A stretch of 64,000 bases of DNA from WLND01 sp040398845 (GCA_040398845.1 JBBATH010000017.1:32514-96513), one strand, 5' to 3'; positions 16,213-24,578 are shown, numbered from the stretch's first letter. Made by a program: numbers and translations. The notes: generated from the letters alone by a model not told the origin.

Positions 16213-17015
16213 GCATTTCGGGCGAGTCAGCGCCCCTCGAGTTGCGCGGGGCTGGCCTCGGTAGCGGCAGCGACGTCCGTCTGCATCCCACCGACCTGTT
16301 GTTCGAGTCCGGAACCGTCACCTCGATCATCGGCCCGAACGGCTCGGGTAAGTCAACCCTCCTTGGACTCATGTCGGGTGATGGTCAACCAACGTCGGGT
16401 CTGGTGCTCATGTACGGGCACGAAAGCGCCACCATAAACGCGACGATGCTTGCGCGTCATCGGTCGCTGCTCGCGCAGGAGACAAATGTTTCCTTCCCCT
16501 TCCTCGTTCATGAGGTCGTGGCCTGGGGCAGGCTTGCCTGGCGGCGCACCCCCTCAGCGGGCGATGATGCCCGGATCATCGATGCGGCAATCGAATCCCA
16601 AGGCCTCGCTGCGCTGCGCGACCGCAGGGTGACTGAACTCTCCGGCGGCGAGCGGACCCGCGTTCACCTCGCCCGGGTCATCGCGCAGCAGACACCACTG
16701 CTCCTCCTCGACGAGGCCGACGCCGACCTCGACCTCGTTGGCCGCAGCCATCTAGACGCCACGGTGGCGGCGCTCGCCAAGGAAGGCAGCACGGTCGTCC
16801 TGGTGAGCCATGACATCAACCGCGTCGCAGCCCTGAGTCATCGCATGATCATCATGAGCGCCGGCATCGTCCGGGCTGATGGACCGCCGCGGAAGGCACT
16901 CACCACGGACAATCTCAGTACCGCGTTCGGCACGACGGTTGAGGTTTCGGACGAGGACGGGAACCCGGTGGTGCGCCTGCCAGCGACTACGCGCCGCGGC
17001 CAGATGCCTGGATGA
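16203..17015 (+). CDS. hmuV: Hemin ABC transporter ATP-binding protein
   Basis: A 270-residue ABC ATPase. Walker A GPNGSGKST is at about 44-52, the signature is LSGGERTRVHLAR, Walker B is LLLLDEAD and the switch His is in VSHDINR. It overlaps the hmuU stop (GTG at 16203; a second GTG at 16209 is possible) and energises HmuTU. Its 3' end overlaps the convergent holA by 29 bases. Confidence 0.92.
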   Translation: MGVSISGESAPLELRGAGLGSGSDVRLHPTDLLFESGTVTSIIGPNGSGKSTLLGLMSGDGQPTSGLVLMYGHESATINATMLARHRSLLAQETNVSFPFLVHEVVAWGRLAWRRTPSAGDDARIIDAAIESQGLAALRDRRVTELSGGERTRVHLARVIAQQTPLLLLDEADADLDLVGRSHLDATVAALAKEGSTVVLVSHDINRVAALSHRMIIMSAGIVRADGPPRKALTTDNLSTAFGTTVEVSDEDGNPVVRLPATTRRGQMPG

Positions 17016-17991
17016 TGAGCCGTTCGAGGGCCATCCGCTTTTGCTCCGGGTCCAAGCTTGACCCCTCGAGAACCCCGCCCTTGACCGCACCATCGGCATC
17101 GGCGAGCGCCACCGCACAGGCCGCGAGCCGCCGCTGGTCACCGCTCCACCCAGCCCATTGACGGCGCAGGTCCTTTACCTTCCACGGTGGGACGCCAACC
17201 TCGCGGGCAACATCTTGTTCGGACGCCCCTGCCCCCACACCAGCGACCCGGACGATGCTGCGCAACCCGGCGGCGAGTGCGGAAACCGTGGGGACCGCGA
17301 CGTTGTCGGATGACTGCATCGCCCAGCGCAGAGACCGGAAAGCATCAACGGATCGTCTCTCCCACACGGCGTCGGAGATCGCGAAGCCACTCACCTCGGC
17401 GACACCGCCGAAGTACGAGCGGACGTCATCAGCGGTGATTGGGTCGTTCTCGACATCGCTCGTGAGCTGGGAGATTGCAGCGGTGAGAAGCCGCAGGTCC
17501 TGGCCGATCGCGTCGTAGAGGACCATGAGGGCATCGGGAGCCATGTGACGCTTATGTGACGTCACTTCGCGGGCGAGGTAGTCGAGCGTCGCCTTGCCGC
17601 GCTTGAGTACGGCACACTCAATCTGCACCGCGCCCGCCTGGCGCAGGGCGTCCATGAGGTTCTTGCCCTTCACGACGCCGGGGTGGATGACGATGAGCCA
17701 GACCGTGTCGGACTCCATCGCGATGAGCTCTCTCAGGGCCTCATCAACCTCATCGCAGGCCGAGTCGGCACCCGTCACAACGAGGATTGTGGAGTCGCCG
17801 AATAGGGTCGGGGCCCCGGCAACGCGAATGAGCGCGCCGCCGTCGGGGTTGTTCGCGGCGATGGTCACCCTCTGCGCATCAGGCTCGAGGTCGCGGATGG
17901 CCGCGATCGTCTGGCTCAGGGCTGCATCGACAAGTGCACCCTCCGCGCCGAAGGCGATGGTGATGCGCGACGGAGCCGATGAGCGAGCCAT
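16987..17991 (-). CDS. holA: DNA polymerase III subunit delta
   Basis: A 334-residue clamp-loader delta subunit. It begins MARSSAPSRITIAFG and continues with GALVDAALSQTI, the divergent P-loop region of actinobacterial HolA. The delta collar region LPPWKVKDLRRQW-like segment lies near the C-terminus. The start at 17991 fits family length; ATG 18003 is a close alternative, and the frame open to 18189 is not credible. It opens the beta clamp in the DnaX complex. Its position near rpsT, comEC and comEA is the standard actinobacterial order. Confidence 0.9.
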   Translation of the reverse strand: MARSSAPSRITIAFGAEGALVDAALSQTIAAIRDLEPDAQRVTIAANNPDGGALIRVAGAPTLFGDSTILVVTGADSACDEVDEALRELIAMESDTVWLIVIHPGVVKGKNLMDALRQAGAVQIECAVLKRGKATLDYLAREVTSHKRHMAPDALMVLYDAIGQDLRLLTAAISQLTSDVENDPITADDVRSYFGGVAEVSGFAISDAVWERRSVDAFRSLRWAMQSSDNVAVPTVSALAAGLRSIVRVAGVGAGASEQDVAREVGVPPWKVKDLRRQWAGWSGDQRRLAACAVALADADGAVKGGVLEGSSLDPEQKRMALERLIIQASGRGA

Positions 17992-18025
17992 GGAACGCAG
18001 CATGCCACGCGGATCTCGGCCGCGG

Positions 18026-18421
18026 TTAACTGCCGACCTTCTCCCAGTCCCGACGTGGTGCCCGGCTTCCCGGGTCATGCGGACCGCGCTCGCGATAGAC
18101 GACATATGCACGGAGCAGGAGCATGCCGATCGTCGTGACGAGGCCGAGGCTGATCGCCGCGACGAGGAACACGTACAGCGCCCTGTCATTCCTCGTCGTC
18201 GCGTTGAAGACCGGCCCGTTCGTCCGGCGCCGGTAGATCAGCAGCGAAGCCCCGGTGTCGGCCGTACCTGCTGCGCCGGCAGACGACAAGCTGAGCACCC
18301 GCAATGCAATCTGGGTCGCTGAACGGACAACCTTGGAGGCACACGGGTTCACGGTGGTGAAGACCACAGCCGACCCAGGCCACTTCACCGTGGCACTGTC
18401 CGACACGACCAACGCAACCAT
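18026..18421 (-). CDS. Small membrane protein, function unknown
   Basis: Up to 131 residues, with one or two hydrophobic helices near the C-terminus (ALYVFLVAAISLGLVTTIGM and onward) and a basic, Arg-rich tail. Third-codon positions in the last 90 codons are strongly G/C, which supports coding. The start is uncertain: a TTG or GTG near 18300 would give a shorter protein without the upstream part. It lies just before holA on the same strand. No family is recognised. Confidence 0.5.
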   Translation of the reverse strand: MVALVVSDSATVKWPGSAVVFTTVNPCASKVVRSATQIALRVLSLSSAGAAGTADTGASLLIYRRRTNGPVFNATTRNDRALYVFLVAAISLGLVTTIGMLLLRAYVVYRERGPHDPGSRAPRRDWEKVGS

Positions 18422-18461
18422 CGATCAGCTCCGCTCGCTCATGGTGCGATGGAGCCGGTAG
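18255..18461 (+). CDS. Possible small protein, antisense to the membrane-protein gene
   Basis: A 68-residue frame on the opposite strand of the membrane-protein gene, starting GTG. The sequence has normal amino-acid composition (WVAERTTLEAHGFTVVKTT) and lies 36 bases upstream of the next plus-strand gene. Only one of the two antisense frames is likely to be real over the overlap, so confidence is low. Confidence 0.25.
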   Translation: MSAVPAAPADDKLSTRNAIWVAERTTLEAHGFTVVKTTADPGHFTVALSDTTNATIDQLRSLMVRWSR

Positions 18462-18497
18462 GGCTGCTTGCCAATCAAGCACCGAGTGGAAACAATC

Positions 18498-18761
18498 ATG
18501 GCCATGAGAGGGCCAGTAGCCGTCTTCTTCGCCGACCTGAATCTGTCGGTTGACGAATGGCAGTCTGATACGACATGGACCGAACTCTTGAGCGGCGACC
18601 GCAATGCCGTTGTTCCCGGATCCCCCATCGTCGTGACGGACGATGACGACGCTTTCGAGGCGACCGTCACCGAGCTCACCAGCGTTGGTCCGCACCCGGT
18701 CGTCCACTGGGATCGCACTGTGCCCGTTCCCAAGAAGGCTCAGCAGGCCGCACTGGCCTGA
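18498..18761 (+). CDS. Small hypothetical protein
   Basis: An 87-residue acidic protein from ATG 18498 (ATG 18504 also possible; the TTG at 18468 is less likely). It contains VFFADLNLSVDEW and PHPVVHWDRTVPVPKK. There is no signal peptide, membrane segment or known motif. It sits between holA and the catabolic operon and is convergent with the latter. Confidence 0.4.
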   Translation: MAMRGPVAVFFADLNLSVDEWQSDTTWTELLSGDRNAVVPGSPIVVTDDDDAFEATVTELTSVGPHPVVHWDRTVPVPKKAQQAALA

Positions 18762-18812
18762 GCACACGATCCCCGTACCGAGGCGTTGACCGCAATCAAC
18801 TCACCTACATCG

Positions 18813-19631
18813 TTAGGGGCGCGGCGGCAGGCTCAAGATCCGCTCGGTCTCCACGACCGAGGCAATGGATAGGTCAAGGGACCGCGCGAGGTCGGCGGTT
18901 CGCTTGACGAGTGGGGTGTTGCCCTGGGCGATCTCGCCCTTGCGTAGGTAGAGGGTGTCCTCGAGGCCGGCCCGGGCATTGCCTCCGAGGGCGAGCCCGA
19001 TGCCGGTGAGCTGGAGGTTCGCCTTGCCAATCGCGATGATCTGCCAGATGCAGCCCTTCGGCAGTCGTTCGACCATCATGACAAGGTTCTGCGGTGTGGC
19101 TGCGGCTCCGCCCGCTACTCCGAGCACGATCGAGAACTGCAGCGGGTCGGCGAGCAGTCCCTCGTCGTAGAGGCGCATCACCGCGTCGAGGTGACCGGTG
19201 TCATACACCTCGAGCTCCGGCTTGATGTCGAGCTCGCGCATGCGTGACGCAAGGCGACGCACGCCGTCGGGCGGGTTGCAGAATTCGCCCGCACCGAAGC
19301 TCATTGAGCATGGATTGAGGGTGGCCATGCGCGGCCGAAGCTCAACCATCTTCTCGCGGTCTTCAAAATCGACCGAGAGGCCGACTCCGGTGGAGAGTTG
19401 TATATGGATCGGGCACTTCTCCTCGATGAGATCCATCGTGCGCCGAGCGATATTCAGGTCGGCCGTTGGCCGCTCGAACTCATCGCGCAGGTGCAGGTGC
19501 GCGACCGTGGCACCTTCGAGATACGCCGCATACACGGAGTCTGCGATCTCCTCCGGCGAGGTCGGGAGGTACTCATTGTCAGCTTTGGTCGCGATGGGGC
19601 CTGTCGGCGCGACGGTGAGGACGACGCTCAT
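18813..19631 (-). CDS. Beta-keto acid cleavage enzyme (BKACE family)
   Basis: A 272-residue TIM-barrel enzyme. The zinc ligands are in HLHLRDE (His45 and His47), and PELEVYDTGHL and SIVLGVAGGAAATP are further BKACE signatures. BKACE enzymes condense a beta-keto acid with acetyl-CoA, giving acetoacetate or an acetoacetyl product plus a new acyl-CoA. It is the last gene of a five-gene operon. The preceding cupin gene ends at the base where this start codon begins. The substrate is not readable; context suggests a beta-keto acid made by the upstream dehydrogenases. Confidence 0.88.
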   Translation of the reverse strand: MSVVLTVAPTGPIATKADNEYLPTSPEEIADSVYAAYLEGATVAHLHLRDEFERPTADLNIARRTMDLIEEKCPIHIQLSTGVGLSVDFEDREKMVELRPRMATLNPCSMSFGAGEFCNPPDGVRRLASRMRELDIKPELEVYDTGHLDAVMRLYDEGLLADPLQFSIVLGVAGGAAATPQNLVMMVERLPKGCIWQIIAIGKANLQLTGIGLALGGNARAGLEDTLYLRKGEIAQGNTPLVKRTADLARSLDLSIASVVETERILSLPPRP

Positions 19632-19978
19632 CAGCCGACCTTCGGCGGATTGGCGATCGACACCGCGAGCACGGCATCGGAGTCCGACTCATTCACGAGC
19701 TCGCGGTGGTCGCCCTTGGCCAGGTGCACCGAGTCGTACTGCCGCAGCGGGATGGTGTCGCCATTGCATCGAAGCACGAACTCTCCGCTGACCACCAAAT
19801 AGATGGACTCTCCCATCACCTCTGAAGGGCCAGCGGACGAGCCGGGCGGGTAGACCGACAGGCCCAACCAGAAGCCCTCGGTCGTGCCGATCTCCATTCC
19901 CTGAAGGCGCCGGGTGTCGACGCCTTTATGGAATGGAGCGTTGTACGGCACGGCATCAGCGTGCTTCGTGACATGCAT
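19631..19978 (-). CDS. Cupin-domain protein
   Basis: A 115-residue single-cupin protein from ATG 19978, which starts two bases before the cyclase stop; the frame open to 20059 overlaps the cyclase. It shows the cupin beta-barrel pattern GLSVYPPGSSAGPSEVMGESIYLVVSGEFVL, but the typical His cluster of motif 1 is reduced, so metal binding is uncertain. It may be an isomerase or sensor for an intermediate of the surrounding pathway (inferred). Confidence 0.78.
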   Translation of the reverse strand: MHVTKHADAVPYNAPFHKGVDTRRLQGMEIGTTEGFWLGLSVYPPGSSAGPSEVMGESIYLVVSGEFVLRCNGDTIPLRQYDSVHLAKGDHRELVNESDSDAVLAVSIANPPKVG

Positions 19979-19979
19979 G

Positions 19980-20813
19980 TCAGTTGTTGCCCGTCTCGAT
20001 GCGGTACGTGCCCTTCGGGTCGGTGATCGCCACCAGGCGGACGATGCAGCCGTCGCCACCGCGCCAGCGCCACGGGAACGCCGCGAAGGTCACCCGCTTG
20101 CCGGTCACCTGGTCGACGTCGCCGCCGACGTTCTCGAAGCCGTAGATACCGTGGCTGAGGATCTCGCGATGGCACGGCTCCCACAGGGCAAACTCATCGG
20201 CGACCTTCTTGCCGGTCTCCTCCTCGTACTCCTTGCAGGCCCACGGGAGCAGGCCGCCGGCAGCTTCGGCGGGCCCGTGCGGGCCGATCGCGGTTGCGAG
20301 AGGGTGGTCAAGGGCTTGGGTGTCGGTGCCAACAGCCTTCACGCCTTTGGAGACGAACCATTCGCCGGCCTCCTTGTAGAAGCCGGGGCTGTAGGCGTAG
20401 TACTCGGCACTGTCGGCGTACTTGTGGTGCCAGCCGGTGTTCACGATGACGATGTCACCGGGACGGACGGGGGTCTTCTCCGCTGCCTTCTCCAGGTGCT
20501 CGGGCATGATCTTCTCCCACTTGCCCATCGGTACGTCAAGCACGACGCCGGTGCCGAAGAACGCGCTCAACGGAATCTCGTCGAGCAGCGGCGTGCCCTC
20601 GATGACGTGGCCGGGAGCATCTATGTGGGTGCCCGAGTGCATGACCGTCGTGATCTTCTGGGTGAGCACGCGACTCTTCGCCATGCCGTGCAGGCGTTCG
20701 ATCTTCACGTCCTCGAAATAGGGCCAGCATGGCTGGCCGAGGCCCCAGGAGTGGGAAAGCTCGACGAACTCAAGCTGGGATTCTGCGTCGCCGAGCGGCC
20801 AGGTGTAGGTCAT
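19980..20813 (-). CDS. Cyclase-family metal-dependent hydrolase
   Basis: A 277-residue protein of the cyclase/kynurenine-formamidase-like family. The metal-site motif HSGTHIDAPGH is at residues 59-69 (His59, His63, Asp65, His69). FVELSHSWG near the start and GDIVIVNTGW follow the family pattern. Members hydrolyse amides, esters or lactones. It overlaps the dehydrogenase gene by four bases. Substrate is unknown; opening of a cyclic precursor would fit the pathway. Confidence 0.88.
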   Translation of the reverse strand: MTYTWPLGDAESQLEFVELSHSWGLGQPCWPYFEDVKIERLHGMAKSRVLTQKITTVMHSGTHIDAPGHVIEGTPLLDEIPLSAFFGTGVVLDVPMGKWEKIMPEHLEKAAEKTPVRPGDIVIVNTGWHHKYADSAEYYAYSPGFYKEAGEWFVSKGVKAVGTDTQALDHPLATAIGPHGPAEAAGGLLPWACKEYEEETGKKVADEFALWEPCHREILSHGIYGFENVGGDVDQVTGKRVTFAAFPWRWRGGDGCIVRLVAITDPKGTYRIETGNN

Positions 20814-21742
20814 GACGGTCCTTTCGATTCGGGTTGCGTTGAACGCGCCGCCAGTTGGGCGGAGACGTGGGCTGAAAGTCGTGACGCGGCAGCCTCGCGC
20901 GAGCCTGCGGGCCAGTCGAGGAATCCCTCACCGGTCTTGGCGCCGAGGTTGCCCTCTGCCACCATCCGTTCGAGGAGTGGGCTTGGGAACGGATCGCGAT
21001 TGATGCTCGGGAGCACCTGCTCGTGAATCGCGAGCGTGAGGTCCAGACCAACATAGTCGGCGTTCTCAATCGGGCCCATCTCCGCGAGGCGCAGCCCGAT
21101 GGTGTTTCGGACAACGAGGTCAACCGTTTCGGCATCGCAGACGCCGGTCGCGACGAGATCGATGGCCTCGCGCCAGAGCGCGTGCTGGAGCCTGTTACCG
21201 ACGAACCCTGCGACGTCGCGTTCCACTCGGACGGGCATCTTCCCGACGCGCGACAGGAGTTCCATCGAACGGTCCATGGCCTCATCAGCTGTGCCGGTAC
21301 CGCGAATGACCTCGACGATCGGGATGAGGTCTGGCGGATTCCAAAAGTGCATGCCGACCGTGAGCGATGCATCGTCGAGGTCAGCCGCGATCGCGCTGAT
21401 CGGGATGACCGAGGAGTTTGTCGCGAGGATGGCGGTCGGGTTGGCGGCGCGCAGTTCGGCGAAGAGGGTGCGCTTGATGTCGAGGTTCTCGATCACGGCT
21501 TCGATGACGAGGTCGACCCCGGCAACTGCGCTGGCAACGACGGGATCCACGTCGACTAGGTGCTCGTTTCCCGGGCACATGGCCTGGGCGTCGGCGAGGG
21601 CCGAATCGAGGACGGCCGTGTTCACGTCGGTCAGGATTGCCCTGACCCCGGCGCGCGCCATGAGCCCAGCGATGCGACGACCCATGAGCCCGGCGCCGAC
21701 GACGGCGACGGACGCAACTGGGCGCTCGATCTCGGTCAGCAC
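20810..21742 (-). CDS. 3-hydroxyacyl-CoA dehydrogenase-family protein
   Basis: A 310-residue NAD-dependent dehydrogenase. The Rossmann motif GAGLMG is at 16-21, ATNSS and MHFWNPPDLIPIVEVI are the catalytic-region motifs, and GFVGNRLQHALW starts the C-terminal dimer domain. This family includes hydroxybutyryl-CoA, L-gulonate and L-carnitine dehydrogenases. Pairing with a BKACE gene is the known arrangement for carnitine-type beta-hydroxy acids, so oxidation of a beta-hydroxy acid to the BKACE substrate is likely (inferred). Confidence 0.9.
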   Translation of the reverse strand: MLTEIERPVASVAVVGAGLMGRRIAGLMARAGVRAILTDVNTAVLDSALADAQAMCPGNEHLVDVDPVVASAVAGVDLVIEAVIENLDIKRTLFAELRAANPTAILATNSSVIPISAIAADLDDASLTVGMHFWNPPDLIPIVEVIRGTGTADEAMDRSMELLSRVGKMPVRVERDVAGFVGNRLQHALWREAIDLVATGVCDAETVDLVVRNTIGLRLAEMGPIENADYVGLDLTLAIHEQVLPSINRDPFPSPLLERMVAEGNLGAKTGEGFLDWPAGSREAAASRLSAHVSAQLAARSTQPESKGPS

Positions 21743-22521
21743 GCGGTGTAGCCGCCATCGAGGTAGAGCACTTGGCCGGTCATGAAGGTTGAGGCATCGC
21801 TGAGCAGATAGACGAGTGCGCCGACGAAGTCCTCTGGCTCTGCGAAGCGCTTGAGCGGGATGCGCGCAAACATGGCCTCGCGGGTCGCGCGGCCCTTCTC
21901 GTCATCGGCATACATCCATTCGGTGAGTTCGGAGCGAAAGACGGTCGGCGCGATGACGTTCACCCGGATCTGCGAGCCACCCCATTCGGCTGCCAGGGTC
22001 TTGCCCAGGAGGTCGACCGCAGCCTTCGAGGGGCAGTAGGCGGTGTAGCCGGCCGGGTGGCCGAGCTTGCCGCGCGTCGACGAGACGAGTACGAGCGACC
22101 CGCCCTCCCCCTGCTCGATGAACACGCGCCCGGCGGCCTGCGCCATGAGCCACGAGCCCTTGACGTTTGCGTCCATGACCGACTCCCAGTCGGCGACATC
22201 CATGTCGGTGATGAGGGCGACCTTGTTCATGCCTGAGGCGACGAGCATGCCGTCGAGGCGTCCGAAAGCTGCGATGGCGGCATCGACGATGGCCTTGGCA
22301 TCCTCGGGTGTATCGGGGCGGTGGGGTGCAATCGCCGCGCCAGCGAGTTCTGGCAGTGCGGCGAGCTCCTCGAGTGCGGCGCGGTTGCCGCCCGCGAGTG
22401 TGATGTTGGCGCCTGCCGCGCCCAAGCCCTTGGCTGCCTCTCGGCCCATCGAGCCCGAAGCTCCGGTGATGATGATGGACTTTCCAGCGAGGGAAAACCG
22501 GGCGGTGGGATCGGTCGTCAT
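21736..22521 (-). CDS. Short-chain dehydrogenase/reductase
   Basis: A 261-residue classical SDR. The cofactor motif TGASGSMG is at 19-26, the catalytic Ser is in LVLVSSTRG, and the YxxxK motif is YCPSK. It is the first gene of the operon and overlaps the next gene by seven bases. A probable substrate is an alcohol or keto group on the operon's growth substrate. Confidence 0.92.
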   Translation of the reverse strand: MTTDPTARFSLAGKSIIITGASGSMGREAAKGLGAAGANITLAGGNRAALEELAALPELAGAAIAPHRPDTPEDAKAIVDAAIAAFGRLDGMLVASGMNKVALITDMDVADWESVMDANVKGSWLMAQAAGRVFIEQGEGGSLVLVSSTRGKLGHPAGYTAYCPSKAAVDLLGKTLAAEWGGSQIRVNVIAPTVFRSELTEWMYADDEKGRATREAMFARIPLKRFAEPEDFVGALVYLLSDASTFMTGQVLYLDGGYTAC

Positions 22522-22641
22522 GGTTGGGGACCATACGTTGCCAACGTCACCAGGTCAAGCCCTTTTCCCATATTGCGGGACAATCATCCTGTAGATCGGG
22601 ATTAGCGCGACAACATCAGCCAAGTCCAAGGCCTCGCCCGA

Positions 22642-22709
22642 GTTTGGGCGGGTTGATGTCGCTCTCCCCCTGCCCTGACGCGCCCGGAGCGACAACGTTC
22701 CGCCCAAAC
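22642..22709. repeat. 68-bp interrupted inverted repeat
   Basis: Arms 22642-22664 and 22687-22709 match at GTTTGGGCGG/CCGCCCAAAC and GTCGCTC/GAGCGAC, separated by a 6-base mismatch block, with a 22-base loop. It lies between the SDR operon start and the 3' end of the dead toxin gene. It could be a terminator or a small mobile repeat. Confidence 0.55.
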
Positions 22710-22729
22710 CCTTGGGGGCACGCCCGACA

Positions 22730-23072
22730 TCACTCGGTGACGAGTGGGTTGCGGATTCTCAGGGTCGGGTACCGGGAGAAGTCGCGGTCGGTCGACCAGA
22801 ATTCACTCACGCCCGCGTCGTGGCAGACCGCAGCGATCTTGGCATCATGCACTTGGTTACCGACGATATTGCCGGCCGCGATAAGCGCCCCGAACGTTAG
22901 CCAGTGCCGGCCTGATTCAACGATCGTCGTGAGCGTTGGCGACTAGAGCCAGGCATCGATTTGCTCGCTTGCCTGAGCCCGGGTCGATGGGCTGGTGAGG
23001 TCGCGGGGCCTTATGGTCAGGAGCATCCCTGCGGTGGGCATACACCAAGATGTTCGTGTCGACGGCAATCAC
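22730..23072 (-). pseudogene. Decayed PIN-domain (VapC-type) toxin
   Basis: It starts GTG overlapping the antitoxin TGA (GTGA) and reads VIAVDTNILVYAHRRDAPDH, the intact PIN N-terminus. The frame is then lost; the PIN C-terminus resumes in another frame with QIDAWL, an in-frame TAG, SPTLTTIVESGRHW, VHDAKIAAVC, STDRDFSRYP and the end RIRNPLVTE. About 40 codons are missing at the shift. The toxin should therefore be inactive while its antitoxin is intact. Confidence 0.85.
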
Positions 23073-23314
23073 GACTGTTCCGTCTCGTAGGTTCCGTGGA
23101 TGAGATCGGCCATGGTCCGTCCTCGTGCCTCGTCAGTCAGCCACCCACCGCCGATGGATGCGTCACGCAGGGAAAACTCGTGCCGACAGTCGTCCTGCTT
23201 CAGAACGTGATGCAGGCCATCCTCGAGCACTGAGCGAAGGGTGCACCCACGACGGTGGGCCAAATCCTTGGCCAGAGCCAGAAGCGCATCGTTGATCTCA
23301 ACGGTGGTCTTCAT
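23069..23314 (-). CDS. VapB-type antitoxin
   Basis: An 81-residue protein from ATG 23314: MKTTVEINDALLALAKDLA, the ribbon-helix-helix start common to VapB antitoxins, then HRRGCTLRSVLEDGL. The C-terminal toxin-binding part (WLTDEARGRTMADLIH) is complete. It is coupled to the decayed PIN toxin by a four-base overlap, and repeated TGGGTA/TACCCA half-sites lie upstream. Confidence 0.88.
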   Translation of the reverse strand: MKTTVEINDALLALAKDLAHRRGCTLRSVLEDGLHHVLKQDDCRHEFSLRDASIGGGWLTDEARGRTMADLIHGTYETEQS

Positions 23315-23329
23315 TGGGCGAAGGTAGCT

Positions 23330-23360
23330 TGGGTACGGGTACCCATATCTAGATACCCAT
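23330..23360. promoter_or_regulatory. Clustered TGGGTA/TACCCA half-sites (antitoxin operator)
   Basis: TGGGTA at 23330-23335, the palindrome GGGTACCC at 23337-23344 and TACCCAT at 23340-23346 and 23354-23360 are packed into 31 bases just upstream of the VapB ATG. This fits autoregulation by a ribbon-helix-helix antitoxin. Confidence 0.55.
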
Positions 23361-23369
23361 CGATGTGGC

Positions 23370-24578
23370 CTAGCTAGGAGGGTCGCCGCCAGTGTCAGCG
23401 GGCGGCTCATCATTACGGCGACGCATGGCGTCTGCCTTCGCGGCAATCGAAGCGAAGTAGTCCGATTCGGTGATCTCGGCGACCGCCTGCTCGCGCTTCG
23501 AGGCGTCGATCTCGACCCGCAATTGCCGGACCTGCCTGGTGAGGGTCCTCTCGCGGATCCGAACCTTCTCAGCCATGGCGGTGAACGATTCGGCAAGCAC
23601 GGCCATCTCGTCCGGGAATCGGGTGCGCAAGACCTCCGACAGATCGAGGTCGTATTCGCCTTCGGCGATTCGGGTCGTGGCGACGGTCAATCGCTTGAGG
23701 GGGCGGGTCAGCCAGGTCGAGACGACAAGGACGAGAAGGAGGAGCCCCACATACCCGGCGAGGAGGAGCGGAACGACCACCCGCACGGCCCCCGAACGGA
23801 CATCTTCAAGGTAGGCGAGTGGATAGTCGACCCCGACCGCCGCGACGACGGTGCCGTCGCGCCCGACGACCGGCGCGTATGCGGCGATCCACGAACCATC
23901 CTCATTCGTGAACGGGGATTGTCCGATCGGCGCCTCGAGCCCATCCTGCATGCGCGCGAGGCGCTCGGAATCGACGGATGCAGAGACCGGTTCGCGGTAA
24001 CCAACCAGCCCGACCTCCTGGGCTCCGGTTGGTCCGGTTGGTCCGGTTACAGGTGCAGGTGCCGGGCCGGCCGATGGGCCTGGGCCCGGTCCGCCAGCAG
24101 GGGGTGGATTCGGTCCGCCAGCAGGGGGCGGCGGAGTACCTGGCTCCAGTGCGCCCCCGGGAGAGGCGCGACCCTCCCATGTGGCGATCCAGAAGAGATC
24201 CCCGGTGCTGGGATCGACCCCGTACAGGTACGGACGCGCCTGGGGCACGAGTTCGCGGACGTGGAACAGTTCCCCACCGAATTTGGTGTATTGGTCATTT
24301 GTTGTGGGATAGGGGTTTTCAGGGTCGTAGTTCGGAAGATCGCTCAGCAGTTGCACCACACCGGGGACATTGACCGCCAGGGCCGTCCCGTTGGCCGTCT
24401 GCTGGATATCCGCTTGGATCTTCGCCTGCGCGGCGTCGGTGACGTAGGTGATGGTGAAGACCGAGAGGACGGCGAACATCAAGGTCAACGCGGCCGCGAA
24501 CGCGACGAGCAACTTGATTCGCAACCCGAAGCGCACCTTCGATCGTGGTGGCGCGTCAACCGGACTTACGTCAGTCAT
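23370..24578 (-). CDS. Cache/HAMP transmembrane sensor-like protein
   Basis: A 402-residue membrane protein. The first TM helix (about 22-46) is followed by an extracytoplasmic Cache-like domain (about 47-270) and a second TM helix (about 272-293). A HAMP segment follows (TRPLKRLTVATTRIAEGEYD) and then a coiled coil rich in Arg/Glu. No kinase, cyclase or methyl-acceptor domain is present, so the output partner is unknown. A Pro/Gly-rich insert (about 138-190, with PPPAGGPNPPPAGGP and GPTGPTG) splits the sensor domain. Confidence 0.82.
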   Translation of the reverse strand: MTDVSPVDAPPRSKVRFGLRIKLLVAFAAALTLMFAVLSVFTITYVTDAAQAKIQADIQQTANGTALAVNVPGVVQLLSDLPNYDPENPYPTTNDQYTKFGGELFHVRELVPQARPYLYGVDPSTGDLFWIATWEGRASPGGALEPGTPPPPAGGPNPPPAGGPGPGPSAGPAPAPVTGPTGPTGAQEVGLVGYREPVSASVDSERLARMQDGLEAPIGQSPFTNEDGSWIAAYAPVVGRDGTVVAAVGVDYPLAYLEDVRSGAVRVVVPLLLAGYVGLLLLVLVVSTWLTRPLKRLTVATTRIAEGEYDLDLSEVLRTRFPDEMAVLAESFTAMAEKVRIRERTLTRQVRQLRVEIDASKREQAVAEITESDYFASIAAKADAMRRRNDEPPADTGGDPPS

